Below, one piece after another: positions 54,229 through 62,623 of a stretch of DNA of 64,000 nt (position 1 is the first letter of the stretch; each line of letters begins with the position of its first letter). The stretch is taken from the NCBI GenBank assembly GCA_013151645.1, contig JAADHU010000016.1:59329-123328 (forward strand), written 5' to 3'. The notes below the pieces were generated by a model. It was not told the DNA's origin. It ran no database searches and saw only the letters and a program-made list of their open reading frames with translations. The DNA is from Gammaproteobacteria bacterium. GTDB taxonomy: Bacteria; Pseudomonadota; Gammaproteobacteria; Steroidobacterales; Woeseiaceae. The translations under genes were made by a program, and so were the position numbers.

Positions 54229-54314
54229 CGATTGTTCATCTGCGCCGCCAAATTTGAATTGAGAGGCACTTGATAACAAGGGTATTTCGTTCTGACACCT
54301 TCGCGAGGCAGTCG

Positions 54315-54953
54315 ATGCACACATGTTCCAGAATGACGAAGTTTAAGATGGCCGCCGTACTGCCATTAATGCTTGCAGCCATTGCTACCCAAGCTTCCCC
54401 ACAAGTTGGCAACCTGGCTGGTTTGGTCGACCGACTTTTGGTGTGCGATGGCATCGTGGAGCTGTCTCGAAGACTGGCGTGCTACGACGTAATTGCCGAA
54501 AACCTGAAACAAAACAGAGCAACGGTGACAAATCCCCAGGCTGAAGAGACGCTGCCAGCTGAGATTCATGCGGCTAATCCGACTACAGCCGATGACACTC
54601 CGGCAGTGACCACCGCAACTGCTGTCCCACGGTCCTATACGGACAATTCAAGGGCAGACGAAACGTTCGGCTTCAATGTGGAAACCAGAGAATCTGCCGA
54701 ACAAAAGGGCACCAGGAAAAAAGAAGAGATCAAGTCTGTTCAGGCAAAGATCACGCGCGTGTGGGGAACCTCTGACGGTCGCTTCGCTGTGGAATTGGAC
54801 AATGGTCAAAGGTGGCGTGAAACTTCGGGCAGCCGCATAGGTATGCCCAAGGCGGGACGATCCGTGGAAATATCGAAATCCCGTTTCGGTGGTTACAGAA
54901 TGAAGATTGAGAGGATCAAGAGACTGGCTTCGGTACGAAGGATCGGCGAATAA
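54315..54953 (+). CDS. Exported protein with RLACYD motif, unknown function
   Basis: This 212-residue protein has a signal peptide at about 1-27 (MAAVLPLMLAAIATQASP). The mature N-terminus has a helical VCDGIVELSRRLACYDVIA segment, where the two Cys likely form a disulfide; C...RLxCYD is seen in many small secreted gammaproteobacterial proteins. A polar linker (about 60-125) leads to a C-terminal beta-domain with FAVELDNGQRWRETSGSRIG and MKIERIKRLASVRRIG. I know similar LDNGQxWRQ proteins but no function for them. ATG 54315 with GAGG seven bases upstream is preferred over ATG 54333. Confidence 0.72.
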   Translation: MHTCSRMTKFKMAAVLPLMLAAIATQASPQVGNLAGLVDRLLVCDGIVELSRRLACYDVIAENLKQNRATVTNPQAEETLPAEIHAANPTTADDTPAVTTATAVPRSYTDNSRADETFGFNVETRESAEQKGTRKKEEIKSVQAKITRVWGTSDGRFAVELDNGQRWRETSGSRIGMPKAGRSVEISKSRFGGYRMKIERIKRLASVRRIGE

Positions 54954-55380
54954 TTAGCATCCCGGGAAGTGGGCTTTTCATCCGATTTCTCGGATGAGTT
55001 GCAAATTCCAGTAAGCGAGCGAACGCCACAGCCATTGTTGCCATGCCGATCAACATCAGCCCACCAACGCGCCGCAAAATAAAGGTGAACGCGTTTTGTA
55101 CCTGGAACTAAGTCTCGAATCGAGCGCGGTACTTCAAAATGTCCAAATAGTCACTCTGATACGCGTCGAGGTCCGCTCGCAAATTCTGATCGGTCGGCGC
55201 CAGGACGGGCTGTATTTCGTTCCGTTCGTCTCTTGTCTCGGCTTGCTCTTCACTCAGTTTTTCACCCGCCGTGAGCAGCTCCTGCATTCCGGTAACCTGA
55301 ACCGGTAGTTGATCGACAAAAATAGCGCCGTCGTAGCCGAAGACGAGGGCGACCGGCCTGGATGCACACCACTGCCAGTA
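54954..55380 (-). other. 427-bp gap with possible remnants of minus-strand genes
   Basis: No clear gene is present. On the minus strand, in the same phase as alaX, two protein-like stretches follow its stop. The first opens right after the alaX TAA and contains the 59-residue frame listed separately. After its TAG at 55108 another stretch reads FTFILRRVGGLMLIGMATMA, a membrane-helix-like piece with no good start, ending inside the 3' part of the neighbouring gene. The pattern suggests decayed genes, but chance is possible. Confidence 0.3.
55108..55287 (-). CDS. Small ORF or gene remnant (59 residues)
   Basis: The ATG frame encodes MQELLTAGEKLSEEQAETRD and ends LDILKYRARFET. It is strongly helical and charged, and codon use looks coding. 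The same phase stays open upstream to the alaX stop (AIFVDQLPVQVTG), which could mean the true start is lost or frameshifted. The ribosome site is weak (ACCGGA). I do not recognise the family. It could be a small real gene following alaX or a degraded tail. Confidence 0.35.
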   Translation of the reverse strand: MQELLTAGEKLSEEQAETRDERNEIQPVLAPTDQNLRADLDAYQSDYLDILKYRARFET

Positions 55381-56082
55381 TTAATCGTCAAGCACGATAG
55401 ATACCCGCCGATTGTGTTTGCCCTTTTTCTCTACTTTCCCAAGCCGGACACCGCCGACTTCCGCGGTGGATTTCAAATGCGTGCCGCCGCAAGGCTGCAA
55501 ATCAACACCTTCAATATCGAGAAGCCTGATTTTGCCCGCCGCTTTTGGCGGCTGTACCGACATGGTGCGCACCAATTCGGGTTTTGCCGCCAGCTCCTCA
55601 TCGGTGATCCAACGACAGGTGATCGAGTGATTGTCCGCAACGAGCTTCTGCAATGCGTCATTGACAGCATCTTTGTCGACTGCGTCCACCATATCGAAAT
55701 CGAGGCGACTTTTCTCAGCCCCGATGCTGCCCCCTGTAACGCCGTATTGCAGTACAGAGCCCAACAGGTGAAGCGCGGTGTGCATGCGCATGTGCCGATA
55801 GCGGCGATCCCAGTCGATCTCGAGACTGACTCTTGTTCCGCTGTCGGGAAGTGCGTCTCCCTCGGCTACGAGGTGGTGGATTTCGCCACCATCGCCGTAG
55901 ACGGTATTGACGACTGCAGTGCTACCGCCGTCCCAGCTTATGCGTCCGGTGTCACCGGGCTGACCACCACCGGTTGGGTAGAAAATCGTGCGATCGAGCA
56001 TGACCGTATCGCCATCGGCATCCGTGATGGTTGCCTGGCATTCACGGAGATAGGAGTCGTCTCTGAACAGAATTTCGGTCAT
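55381..56082 (-). CDS. Stand-alone alanyl-tRNA editing protein (AlaX, medium type)
   Basis: This 233-residue protein hydrolyses Ser- or Gly-tRNA(Ala) mischarged by alanyl-tRNA synthetase. It corresponds to the AlaRS second-additional domain: FYPTGGGQPGDTGRI with the Gly-rich loop, zinc motif HTALHLLG (HxxxH) at about 101-105 and CGGTHL (CxxxH) near 197-201. The length and N-terminal glycine-rich domain fit AlaX-M. ATG 56082 has GAGGG upstream. It is divergent from dapF across 174 bp. Confidence 0.92.
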   Translation of the reverse strand: MTEILFRDDSYLRECQATITDADGDTVMLDRTIFYPTGGGQPGDTGRISWDGGSTAVVNTVYGDGGEIHHLVAEGDALPDSGTRVSLEIDWDRRYRHMRMHTALHLLGSVLQYGVTGGSIGAEKSRLDFDMVDAVDKDAVNDALQKLVADNHSITCRWITDEELAAKPELVRTMSVQPPKAAGKIRLLDIEGVDLQPCGGTHLKSTAEVGGVRLGKVEKKGKHNRRVSIVLDD

Positions 56083-56256
56083 TACTGTTTACCCTCTACT
56101 TAAATATGTTGCGCCCATTGGGATACTATTACTGCAATGTACCTTTACTGCTCGTCCGGGGGAAATATCCGGCTGACAGTGTGGTTTGATCCTGCCATCA
56201 TGGGATGACCGTCGGCAATGCCGGCTGGCTATTCTTGTTCGCATCAGAGAGACCCG

Positions 56257-57150
56257 ATGACCACCTTGCTAAAGACGTGGCAACAAATCGACCCGCCCGG
56301 TCGATACTTTATCAAGATGCAGGGGCTGCGGAACCATTTCGTTATCGTTGACGGCCGCGAGGATCCGTACGATCCGGGTTGCGATGAAATCATCAATATC
56401 TGCGACCCCCAAACCGGCGTTGGCGGCGATCAGCTGGTTATCATTGAGCCGACTTCACCAGAAGGTACGCAGTCCGGCGCATATGCCTTCATGCGGCTCC
56501 TGAATATCGATGGTCGGGAGGTCGAGGCTTGTGGCAACGCAACGCGTTGCGTGGCCTGGTTGCTGATGGAAGAGCGCAATGTCGATGCGCTCAAAATAGA
56601 AACCCGAGCCGGTGTACTCGAATGCCGGCGCGAGGGTTTCTTGCAAGTCAGCTGTGTGATGGGAAAGGTCAGCATGGACTGGCAAAAAATCCCCTTGTCT
56701 CGTGAGCACGATACCTTGCACCTCGACGTCGAGTCTGGAGTGCTACGTGATCCTGTCGGGCTTAACATCGGCAATCCTCACGCGGTTTTTTTCGTCGATG
56801 ACATGGAGGGTATTGATCTGAAGCGACTGGCACCGCCCGTGCAGAAAAACGAGCTCTTTCCACAAGAAGTCAATGTAGGTCTGGCACAGATGATCGACGC
56901 TGAAAATATGCGGCTCGCGGTCTATGAAAGAGGCGCAGGCCTCACAACGGCCTGCGGCAGTGGTGCCTGTGTGGCCGTCTTCGCCGCTATCGCGAGGGGA
57001 TTGACCCGTGCCAGCAAGATGACCGTCTTGATGCCGGCCGGTCCGGTTAGTATCGAAATTAGGGCCAACGACACGGCGGTCATGACAGGACCGGTCGATT
57101 TTTGTTTTACGGGGTCTCTGCCCGAAGTGCAGCAAACGCCAATGGCTTAG
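56257..57150 (+). CDS. dapF: Diaminopimelate epimerase-like enzyme
   Basis: This 297-residue enzyme interconverts LL- and meso-diaminopimelate for lysine and peptidoglycan synthesis. The two catalytic Cys are in EACGNATRC (Cys92) and TTACGSGACVAV (about Cys236). MQGLRNHFVIVDGR is the usual N-terminal block, although standard DapF reads MxGxGNDF, so the Asn-Asp pair is replaced by Asn-His. NIGNPHAVFFVDD and YERGAGLTTACGSGA are conserved. ATG 56257 is preceded by AGAGAG. The N-terminal extension of about 20 residues is unusual. It converges with the NhaC gene. Confidence 0.9.
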   Translation: MTTLLKTWQQIDPPGRYFIKMQGLRNHFVIVDGREDPYDPGCDEIINICDPQTGVGGDQLVIIEPTSPEGTQSGAYAFMRLLNIDGREVEACGNATRCVAWLLMEERNVDALKIETRAGVLECRREGFLQVSCVMGKVSMDWQKIPLSREHDTLHLDVESGVLRDPVGLNIGNPHAVFFVDDMEGIDLKRLAPPVQKNELFPQEVNVGLAQMIDAENMRLAVYERGAGLTTACGSGACVAVFAAIARGLTRASKMTVLMPAGPVSIEIRANDTAVMTGPVDFCFTGSLPEVQQTPMA

Positions 57151-57198
57151 TGGATCCAACCAGCCCGGCGATCATTGTATCGCCACCCGATCCTGCGC

Positions 57199-58617
57199 TC
57201 ACCCAAGCAACCCAAGAACGAAGAACCCAATCGTGGCAACACCGGCTGCCAGCAACGCGTATGGCAGCTGTGTTCGCACGTGATCGATGTGATCCGTTGC
57301 CGAGGCCATGGACGCGACCACCGTTGTATCGCTGATTGGCGAGGCATGATCGCCGAAAATCGCTCCGGAAATGGCGGCACCGAGGAATAATGGAGTAGAC
57401 AGACCCAGCGTCACCGCGATCGGAATGGCGATGGGGATCATGATCGCAAATGTTCCCCAACTCGAACCAACAGAGAATGCGATGAATGCCGATACCAGAA
57501 AGAGAAGTGGGGCCAGAAAGTAGGTCGGTACGGACGCCCCGGCGATGCCGGCGATATACGGCCCGGTGCCGAGCAGATGCGCAACGTCTCCCAACGTCAG
57601 CGCCAGCAGCAGAATTGCGCTGATCGGTAGCAAGTCACCAGCCCCTTTCATGAATATGCGCATCAGTTCGTGCACAGAGCTCTTGCCGCTGCCAAGTATC
57701 ATGATCCAGGCTACGCCGATAGCAAAACAGACGGACCACAAAATGGCTGTCGACCCGGAGCCTTGAATAAGACTGCCATCGCCTGTGATGTACAGGCCGA
57801 CCGGCATGGCGAAAATCATCGCCAGGATGGGGAGTACCATGAAAAGTGCAGACGGAATGTCTTCAGGGCGTTCGTTTTCCGGTGACTGTTCTTCTGAGGT
57901 GTCGATGAGCGGTGTGGCGTTCGGCCACAGCAGTTCGCCGCCTCGTGTGCGTTCTTCGGCCGCTTTCATCGGGCCGATATTGAAGTCCTTCCAGATCACG
58001 AACCCGGCGAGCAGGATGGCCGCAAAGGCATACAGATTATACGGTATGGAGGCGATAAACGTTTCGAGCGGATTCTCAACGCCGGTAGAGGCAACCAGGC
58101 CAATGATAACGGCACCCCATGCGTTCAGCGGAATCATCGCGCAGACGGGCGCGGAGGTGGCATCGATCAGATACGCCAGCTTCTCGCGTGAAACTTTATA
58201 GCGGTCGAAAAGCGGTCGACTGACCGAGCCTGCGACGAGCAGGGTAATATTGGATTCGACGAAAATGACGATGCCAACAAACCAGGCAAGAACCTGAGCA
58301 CGAACGCCGGTGTGAACCCAACGCCGCGTTTCAAGAAAGTGTACAAAACCGCGCACGCCACCGGAGTGCTCGATGGTCCCGATAAGGGATCCGATGAGTA
58401 GAGTGAACAACAGAACACGCGCATCGCCCGCGTCGGCGAATACGTTAATTACTCCATCGAGACTTGCTGCTACACCGGTCAGCGGATTGAATCCGCTCAG
58501 GAGCGTAAAGCCCATCCAGATTCCTGCAAACAGCGACAGCATGACCTGTTTGCTCCAGATCGCCAGGACGATGGCGATGACCGGAGGCAAAACAGACAAC
58601 CAGCTCGGATCACTCAT
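57199..58617 (-). CDS. NhaC-family Na+/H+ antiporter-like transporter
   Basis: This 472-residue integral membrane protein has about 11-12 hydrophobic helices. Family blocks are VFVESNITLLVAGSVSRPLF, KLAYLIDATSAPVCAMIPLN, FSVGSSWGTFAIMIPIAIPI and ISGAIFGDHASPISDTTVV, the last being the NhaC GDHxSPISDTT signature. Members exchange Na+ for H+ or for amines, amino acids or organic acids. It lies downstream of oxygenase, BKACE, acetyltransferase and deacetylase genes on the same strand, so import or export of their substrate is as likely as pH control. The cytoplasmic loop at about 225-245 is acidic. Confidence 0.92.
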   Translation of the reverse strand: MSDPSWLSVLPPVIAIVLAIWSKQVMLSLFAGIWMGFTLLSGFNPLTGVAASLDGVINVFADAGDARVLLFTLLIGSLIGTIEHSGGVRGFVHFLETRRWVHTGVRAQVLAWFVGIVIFVESNITLLVAGSVSRPLFDRYKVSREKLAYLIDATSAPVCAMIPLNAWGAVIIGLVASTGVENPLETFIASIPYNLYAFAAILLAGFVIWKDFNIGPMKAAEERTRGGELLWPNATPLIDTSEEQSPENERPEDIPSALFMVLPILAMIFAMPVGLYITGDGSLIQGSGSTAILWSVCFAIGVAWIMILGSGKSSVHELMRIFMKGAGDLLPISAILLLALTLGDVAHLLGTGPYIAGIAGASVPTYFLAPLLFLVSAFIAFSVGSSWGTFAIMIPIAIPIAVTLGLSTPLFLGAAISGAIFGDHASPISDTTVVASMASATDHIDHVRTQLPYALLAAGVATIGFFVLGLLG

Positions 58618-58688
58618 ATTTTCTTCTTTTTAGTGTGCTGACGGATTCCACCATAGCGTTAATTCCGTCCCGTGACGAATCCTCGCCG

Positions 58689-59720
58689 CTACCTCCCGTG
58701 GCCGAGCGTAAAGCCGCCAAGGAAAGCCGTAAGATTAGTGCCGAGTTCGGCAGACAGATAACCGCCTTCCTGCACGATCACGGTCGGCAGGGACGTTGCT
58801 CCGATTCGCTTGCCTATTCGCCCGAAGCCGACGGTGCTGATCGCCAGACCTCTCAGAGGATCGCCCTCGAACGCATCGAGTCCCAGTGCAATGACCAGGG
58901 CATCCGGCGAAAAACGGTGGATAGCATCAAGCGCAACGTCAAGGGTTTGCAAATATTCATCGTCGCCCGTGCCGCGACTTAGCGGCAGGTTCATATTGAA
59001 GCCTTGTCCTTCGCCCGAACCTTGTTCATTGGCGTGTCCCCAAAAGAACGGATAAAAACGTACGGGGTCGGCATGGAGGGACACGGTCAGAACATCCGCA
59101 CGGTCATAGAAAATATCCTGCGTCCCGTTGCCGTGATGCACATCGATATCAAGAATGGCGACGCGCCCAAATTTTTTCCGTAACACGGTCGTCGCTATCG
59201 CCGTGTTGGCAAGGTAGCAAAATCCCGCTGCGTAATCCTTGGCGGCATGGTGGCCGGGCGGTCGGCAAAGCGCATAGCAGGTATCGTCGCCGAGCAGGAC
59301 CTGGTGTGCTGCATGGGCCGCGGTGTGGGCGCTCCACAACGCGCTGCGCCAGGTATGCGCACCGATCGGGCAGGACAAATCGGCATGATGAAAACCAGCC
59401 TGGCCCTCAGCCGATGCGGGGTAGCCACAGTCGCGGCGGTCCGGGTGCACGCCGGGAACAACCTCTTGCGTACTGCCTTCGATGCGGGACCAGCGGGTGA
59501 AAATATTTTCCAGATAATTTAGGTACCGCGGTGTATGCACTGCCCTGACGTATTCGAATTCGTAGTCGACCGGCTCTTCCACGGTAAGCCCGGAGTGCCG
59601 TGCGGCGGCATACAATACATCCGCTCGCTCGGGAGCTTCAGGATGCGGGTGTAAGGTACCGGCCACAAAAAAAGCCTGCGGATCATGTTCTTTTTGTTTT
59701 TGGGAGAAAACGATTTTCAT
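58689..59720 (-). CDS. Histone-deacetylase-family / acetylpolyamine amidohydrolase
   Basis: This 343-residue zinc hydrolase has CRPPGHHAAKDYAAGFCYLA (the catalytic His pair), ILDIDVHHGNGTQDIFY (zinc Asp and His), ALGLDAFEGDPL (zinc Asp) and VIVQEGGY. The N-terminal GTLHPHPEAPERADVL and length fit bacterial acetylpolyamine amidohydrolases such as AphA/AphB rather than acetoin-type deacetylases. It removes acetyl groups from polyamines or similar amines. ATG 59720 has AGGAG nine bases upstream, contributed by a REP arm. A GNAT acetyltransferase gene lies just upstream on the same strand. Confidence 0.9.
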   Translation of the reverse strand: MKIVFSQKQKEHDPQAFFVAGTLHPHPEAPERADVLYAAARHSGLTVEEPVDYEFEYVRAVHTPRYLNYLENIFTRWSRIEGSTQEVVPGVHPDRRDCGYPASAEGQAGFHHADLSCPIGAHTWRSALWSAHTAAHAAHQVLLGDDTCYALCRPPGHHAAKDYAAGFCYLANTAIATTVLRKKFGRVAILDIDVHHGNGTQDIFYDRADVLTVSLHADPVRFYPFFWGHANEQGSGEGQGFNMNLPLSRGTGDDEYLQTLDVALDAIHRFSPDALVIALGLDAFEGDPLRGLAISTVGFGRIGKRIGATSLPTVIVQEGGYLSAELGTNLTAFLGGFTLGHGR

Positions 59721-59721
59721 C

Positions 59722-59782
59722 GGTGACGCTCCTGCGATTTTCTTACTTGTGCTTCTGTAGGAGCGTCACCTGAGGCGCGACC
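59722..59782. repeat. REP-pair element overlapping the deacetylase leader
   Basis: The arm at 59756-59782 is identical over 27 nt to the arm at 14144-14170. A shortened inverted arm at 59722-59735 (GGTGACGCTCCTGC) pairs with it over 14 nt with one mismatch. On the minus strand the short arm reads GCAGGAGCGTCACC and provides the AGGAG ribosome site of the gene starting at 59720. Confidence 0.8.
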
Positions 59783-59803
59783 CTCTGATACCAAAAAGTA
59801 CGA

Positions 59804-60304
59804 TTAGCCAGACGAACCCGCCGCTAAATCAAGAAACTCCGTGCCACCAATGTGAAAAGTATCTTCCTCGCTCCGATGATGCATGCCAATACGTTCATAG
59901 AATCGGCTGGCCTCGATATTCTGATGATCGACGCTCAGGCGAAGATGGCTCGCGTCGCGTCGTCGGCCATGCCTGGCGGTTTCCCGCAACAGTCGCCGCC
60001 CGAGGCCGGACCGGCGCTCGTTGGGGCTGACGTAGAGGTCCTGCACGTAGATACCCGGCTCACCGAGCCAGCTTGAGAAGCTAAAAAAATAAAGACACAG
60101 GCCGACTGGCCGACGTTCTTTCTCGGCAATCAATACTTCGAACAAAGCGTCGCGACCAAATCCAAAGCGTAGAATGTTCGCCGGTGTACTATCTACCTTG
60201 CTCTCGGCGCCGGTATCCCGTGCGAGGGCCACAACCATCTGATGAATGGCTTCTGCATCCTGCGGGCCAGCGATACGAATGGATACTTCCGATGAGTCGC
60301 TCAT
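59804..60304 (-). CDS. GNAT-family N-acetyltransferase
   Basis: These 166 residues form a single GNAT domain. GIYVQDLYVSPNERRSGLGR with RRSGLGRRLL is the acetyl-CoA-binding motif A (R/Q-x-x-G-x-G/A), and LRLSVDHQNIEASRFYERIG is motif B. Closest in layout are diamine acetyltransferase (SSAT)-like enzymes, which also have EDLYV-type strands. Its ATG directly follows the stop of the BKACE gene (no gap). The deacetylase gene follows downstream, so an acetylated amine intermediate is plausible. Confidence 0.88.
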   Translation of the reverse strand: MSDSSEVSIRIAGPQDAEAIHQMVVALARDTGAESKVDSTPANILRFGFGRDALFEVLIAEKERRPVGLCLYFFSFSSWLGEPGIYVQDLYVSPNERRSGLGRRLLRETARHGRRRDASHLRLSVDHQNIEASRFYERIGMHHRSEEDTFHIGGTEFLDLAAGSSG

Positions 60305-61234
60305 TCAGAAATTAACCTTGTCGGCACCCTTGAGCCCCAGCATTTGCCGCGCTTCACCGGGCGTCGCGATTTCGCGGCCTAACGCCTCCACGATTCCACG
60401 AATTTTGCTCACCTGCTCGGCATTGTTCACGGCCAGCTTGTTGCGTCCAATCAACAGGCTGTCCTCCAGCCCGACCCGAACATTGCCGCCCATGATGGCT
60501 CCCATCGTTGCCAGCGGGATTTGTGAACGTCCCGCGGCCAGTACGGAAAAGCGATAATCATCGCCCAGCAGGCGGTCGGCTGTCGCTCGCATATGCATCA
60601 ACTGCTCCGGTGCCGCGTCAATCCCGCCCAGGACGCCGAGTACGAACTGGACAAAGACAGGTTTCCGGACGAGCCCCTCGCGCAAATAGAAAGCGAGCGT
60701 CTGGATATGGCCAACGTCATAACACTCGAATTCGAATCGTGTACCGAATCGGTCGCCGAGCTGATGAAAGACCTGTTCGATGTCTGCAAAGGTGTTCTTG
60801 AAGATCACATCACGGGTCGCTTCGAGAAGTTCGGGCTCCCATTGATGCTTCCAGTTGTCGTATCGGCGCGTCAATGGAAAGAGACCAAAATTCATCGAAC
60901 CCATATTCAGCGAACACATTTCGGGCTCGGCCAGAATGGGTGCGGCTAGTCGCTCTTCCAGTGTCATCAGGGAGCTTCCTCCGGTGGTGATATTGATCAC
61001 CGCATCGCAGTTCGCTTTTATACGTGGCAGGAATTGCATGAAAACGTCCGGATCGGCTGTCGGCTGTCCGGTCTCGGGGTTTCTGGCGTGCAGATGCAAG
61101 ATGGCGGCGCCCGCCGCGGCGGCTTCGAGCGATTGCTTGGCGATCTCGTCGGGCGTTACCGGCAGATAGTCACTCATCGTTGGTGTGTGGATGGAACCGG
61201 TCACCGCGCAGGTGATAATGACTTTTTCTTGCAA
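60305..61234 (-). CDS. Beta-keto acid cleavage enzyme (BKACE / 3-keto-5-aminohexanoate cleavage type)
   Basis: These 309 residues form a TIM-barrel zinc enzyme that splits a beta-keto acid with acetyl-CoA. VIITCAVTGSIHTPTMSDYL is the N-terminal signature, AAILHLHARNPETG holds two zinc His, INITTGGSSLMTLEERL and FECYDVGHIQTL follow, and AAGRSQIPLATMGAIMGGNV plus GLEDSLLIGRNKLAVNNAEQ close the barrel. The start is probably TTG at 61234 with AGAGG upstream; no ATG is available. BKACEs act in lysine, carnitine and related amine catabolism; the exact substrate depends on pocket residues not judged here. Confidence 0.92.
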   Translation of the reverse strand: MQEKVIITCAVTGSIHTPTMSDYLPVTPDEIAKQSLEAAAAGAAILHLHARNPETGQPTADPDVFMQFLPRIKANCDAVINITTGGSSLMTLEERLAAPILAEPEMCSLNMGSMNFGLFPLTRRYDNWKHQWEPELLEATRDVIFKNTFADIEQVFHQLGDRFGTRFEFECYDVGHIQTLAFYLREGLVRKPVFVQFVLGVLGGIDAAPEQLMHMRATADRLLGDDYRFSVLAAGRSQIPLATMGAIMGGNVRVGLEDSLLIGRNKLAVNNAEQVSKIRGIVEALGREIATPGEARQMLGLKGADKVNF

Positions 61235-61266
61235 ACCTCGATGCCTCTATTTTGGCCAGTAGTGAT

Positions 61267-61290
61267 CACGCGTCAGGTCACGCTCCTGCA
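61267..61290. repeat. REP half element
   Basis: CGCGTCAGGTCACGCTCCTG matches the left arm at 14098-14124 except for a G-for-A near the end. A partner arm is not found within 60 nt. It lies in the leader of the BKACE gene, about 35 bp upstream of its start. Confidence 0.7.
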
Positions 61291-61343
61291 AAATCTCTCG
61301 ACGCTGCTACAGATGGGTGATTTGATACGTGATCGCTACATTA

Positions 61344-62429
61344 TCAGGTATCACCCACGGCTTGTTCCACCGCATAATCATCACCGTAGAATTTGCTCGT
61401 ACTGCGAGTGTGGAACGTAATTGCTTTGACCGGCTCATAGTTCGGTTTACCAAGCCCCGGTAACGTTTCGAGAACTTCATCTTCCCAGACATACACCGCC
61501 ATCGGAAATGATATACGGGCATCCGAAGTCTGCGTGCCGTCGAGTGGCTTACCGACCCGGTGCGATGTTGACGGCAGGCGGTCGTTACTGATGCGCTGCA
61601 TATAGTCGCCGGTATTGATGATGATGGATCCTTTCGGCGCATCCAGGCGCACCCATTTTCCACTGTGCTGATTCCAGACCTGCAGGCCACTTTCGTTCGG
61701 TGCGGGGAGGATCGTAAAGAGGTCCACATCCTCATGGCCGAGCAAGCGCCCCCCGCCGGATGAGTTCTCACGCGTATCCATCGGTGGATAGTAATTGAGG
61801 CGCATGCCGAAATTCGTTTGCTCGAGCTTCCGGTCGTACAGATGTGGATCGCAGCCGAGACCCTGAAACATCGCTTGTGTAATCGGTTTGAAGAGTTTTT
61901 CGTGTTCGAGAGTAAGGCGCCGGAAAATTGGCTCGTAACTGGCGTCCGGCCAAAAGTCCAGCGGATTGAACGGTGTCGTACGGGATTGCGGCATGTCGAA
62001 TGCGCGCCGGCACCAAACCCAGCCTTCAACGAGGTCTGGATGAATATCGCTGGTTTCCTTGATCGGGAAATAGCCCTGGCTAACGGACCCCTGCCGTTTT
62101 GCGCGAAATCGCATTTTGTCTTCAAGGGACGTTGTCGTGAACAGTTCTTCAACGCGTTCGTGCATTTCGTCATAGAGCGCGGCGTCGACACCGTGGCCGG
62201 TGATGATCGAAAAGCCGATCTCCTGGACGGCGGCACCGAAATCGTCCGCAAATTTCGCTTTGTCATTGGCGTTGCCGTGCAGATATCGGCTTATATCGAA
62301 AGTGCATATCTCATAATCGTCATCGAATTCGTCCGATGCGCTTTCGGCAAGGCGGTAGGTGTGCGATTTCGTCACCTGGTCATAGCGGGTGAAATCCTGA
62401 TTATTCGCGTTGATGTCGTGTGTGGTCAT
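61344..62429 (-). CDS. 2-oxoglutarate/Fe(II)-dependent oxygenase (isopenicillin-N-synthase-like)
   Basis: These 361 residues have the N-terminal DIOX_N-like region GAAVQEIGFSIITGHGVDAA. The double-stranded beta-helix follows with Fe ligands in GHEDVDLFTIL (His and Asp) and STSHRV (distal His), and ARISFP (Arg-x-Ser) for 2-oxoglutarate. This is the plant-IPNS-type group, which hydroxylates, desaturates or cyclises small molecules. ATG 62429 has AGGAA upstream. It is the first gene of the minus-strand run that continues with BKACE, GNAT, deacetylase and NhaC, and may perform the first oxidation of the substrate. Confidence 0.9.
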   Translation of the reverse strand: MTTHDINANNQDFTRYDQVTKSHTYRLAESASDEFDDDYEICTFDISRYLHGNANDKAKFADDFGAAVQEIGFSIITGHGVDAALYDEMHERVEELFTTTSLEDKMRFRAKRQGSVSQGYFPIKETSDIHPDLVEGWVWCRRAFDMPQSRTTPFNPLDFWPDASYEPIFRRLTLEHEKLFKPITQAMFQGLGCDPHLYDRKLEQTNFGMRLNYYPPMDTRENSSGGGRLLGHEDVDLFTILPAPNESGLQVWNQHSGKWVRLDAPKGSIIINTGDYMQRISNDRLPSTSHRVGKPLDGTQTSDARISFPMAVYVWEDEVLETLPGLGKPNYEPVKAITFHTRSTSKFYGDDYAVEQAVGDT

Positions 62430-62623
62430 CGGTTCAGTTCCTGACGGCGTTAGGGCCTGATTTTCAGTGTAATGTGATCATAGACGCGTATTGAACTTTC
62501 TTCGAGTCCAATGCCTCGTCGAGCCACGCAATGTGCCGTCCTGCGTAACAATAATTTGTGCACAACAGCACGCTTGGTTACTCTCCCTGCTCTGATTCAT
62601 CATTTCGAAATGTGGAGCAAGTA

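Noticed and set aside
55309..56103. 264-residue plus-strand open frame over alaX
   Set aside because: It is antisense to AlaX, whose HxxxH and CxxxH zinc motifs prove the minus strand; the plus frame has no motif.
61307..62266. 319-residue minus-strand frame within the oxygenase gene
   Set aside because: It is in the wrong phase relative to the oxygenase with its Fe-binding His/Asp/His; Arg/Ser-rich composition typical of a shadow frame.
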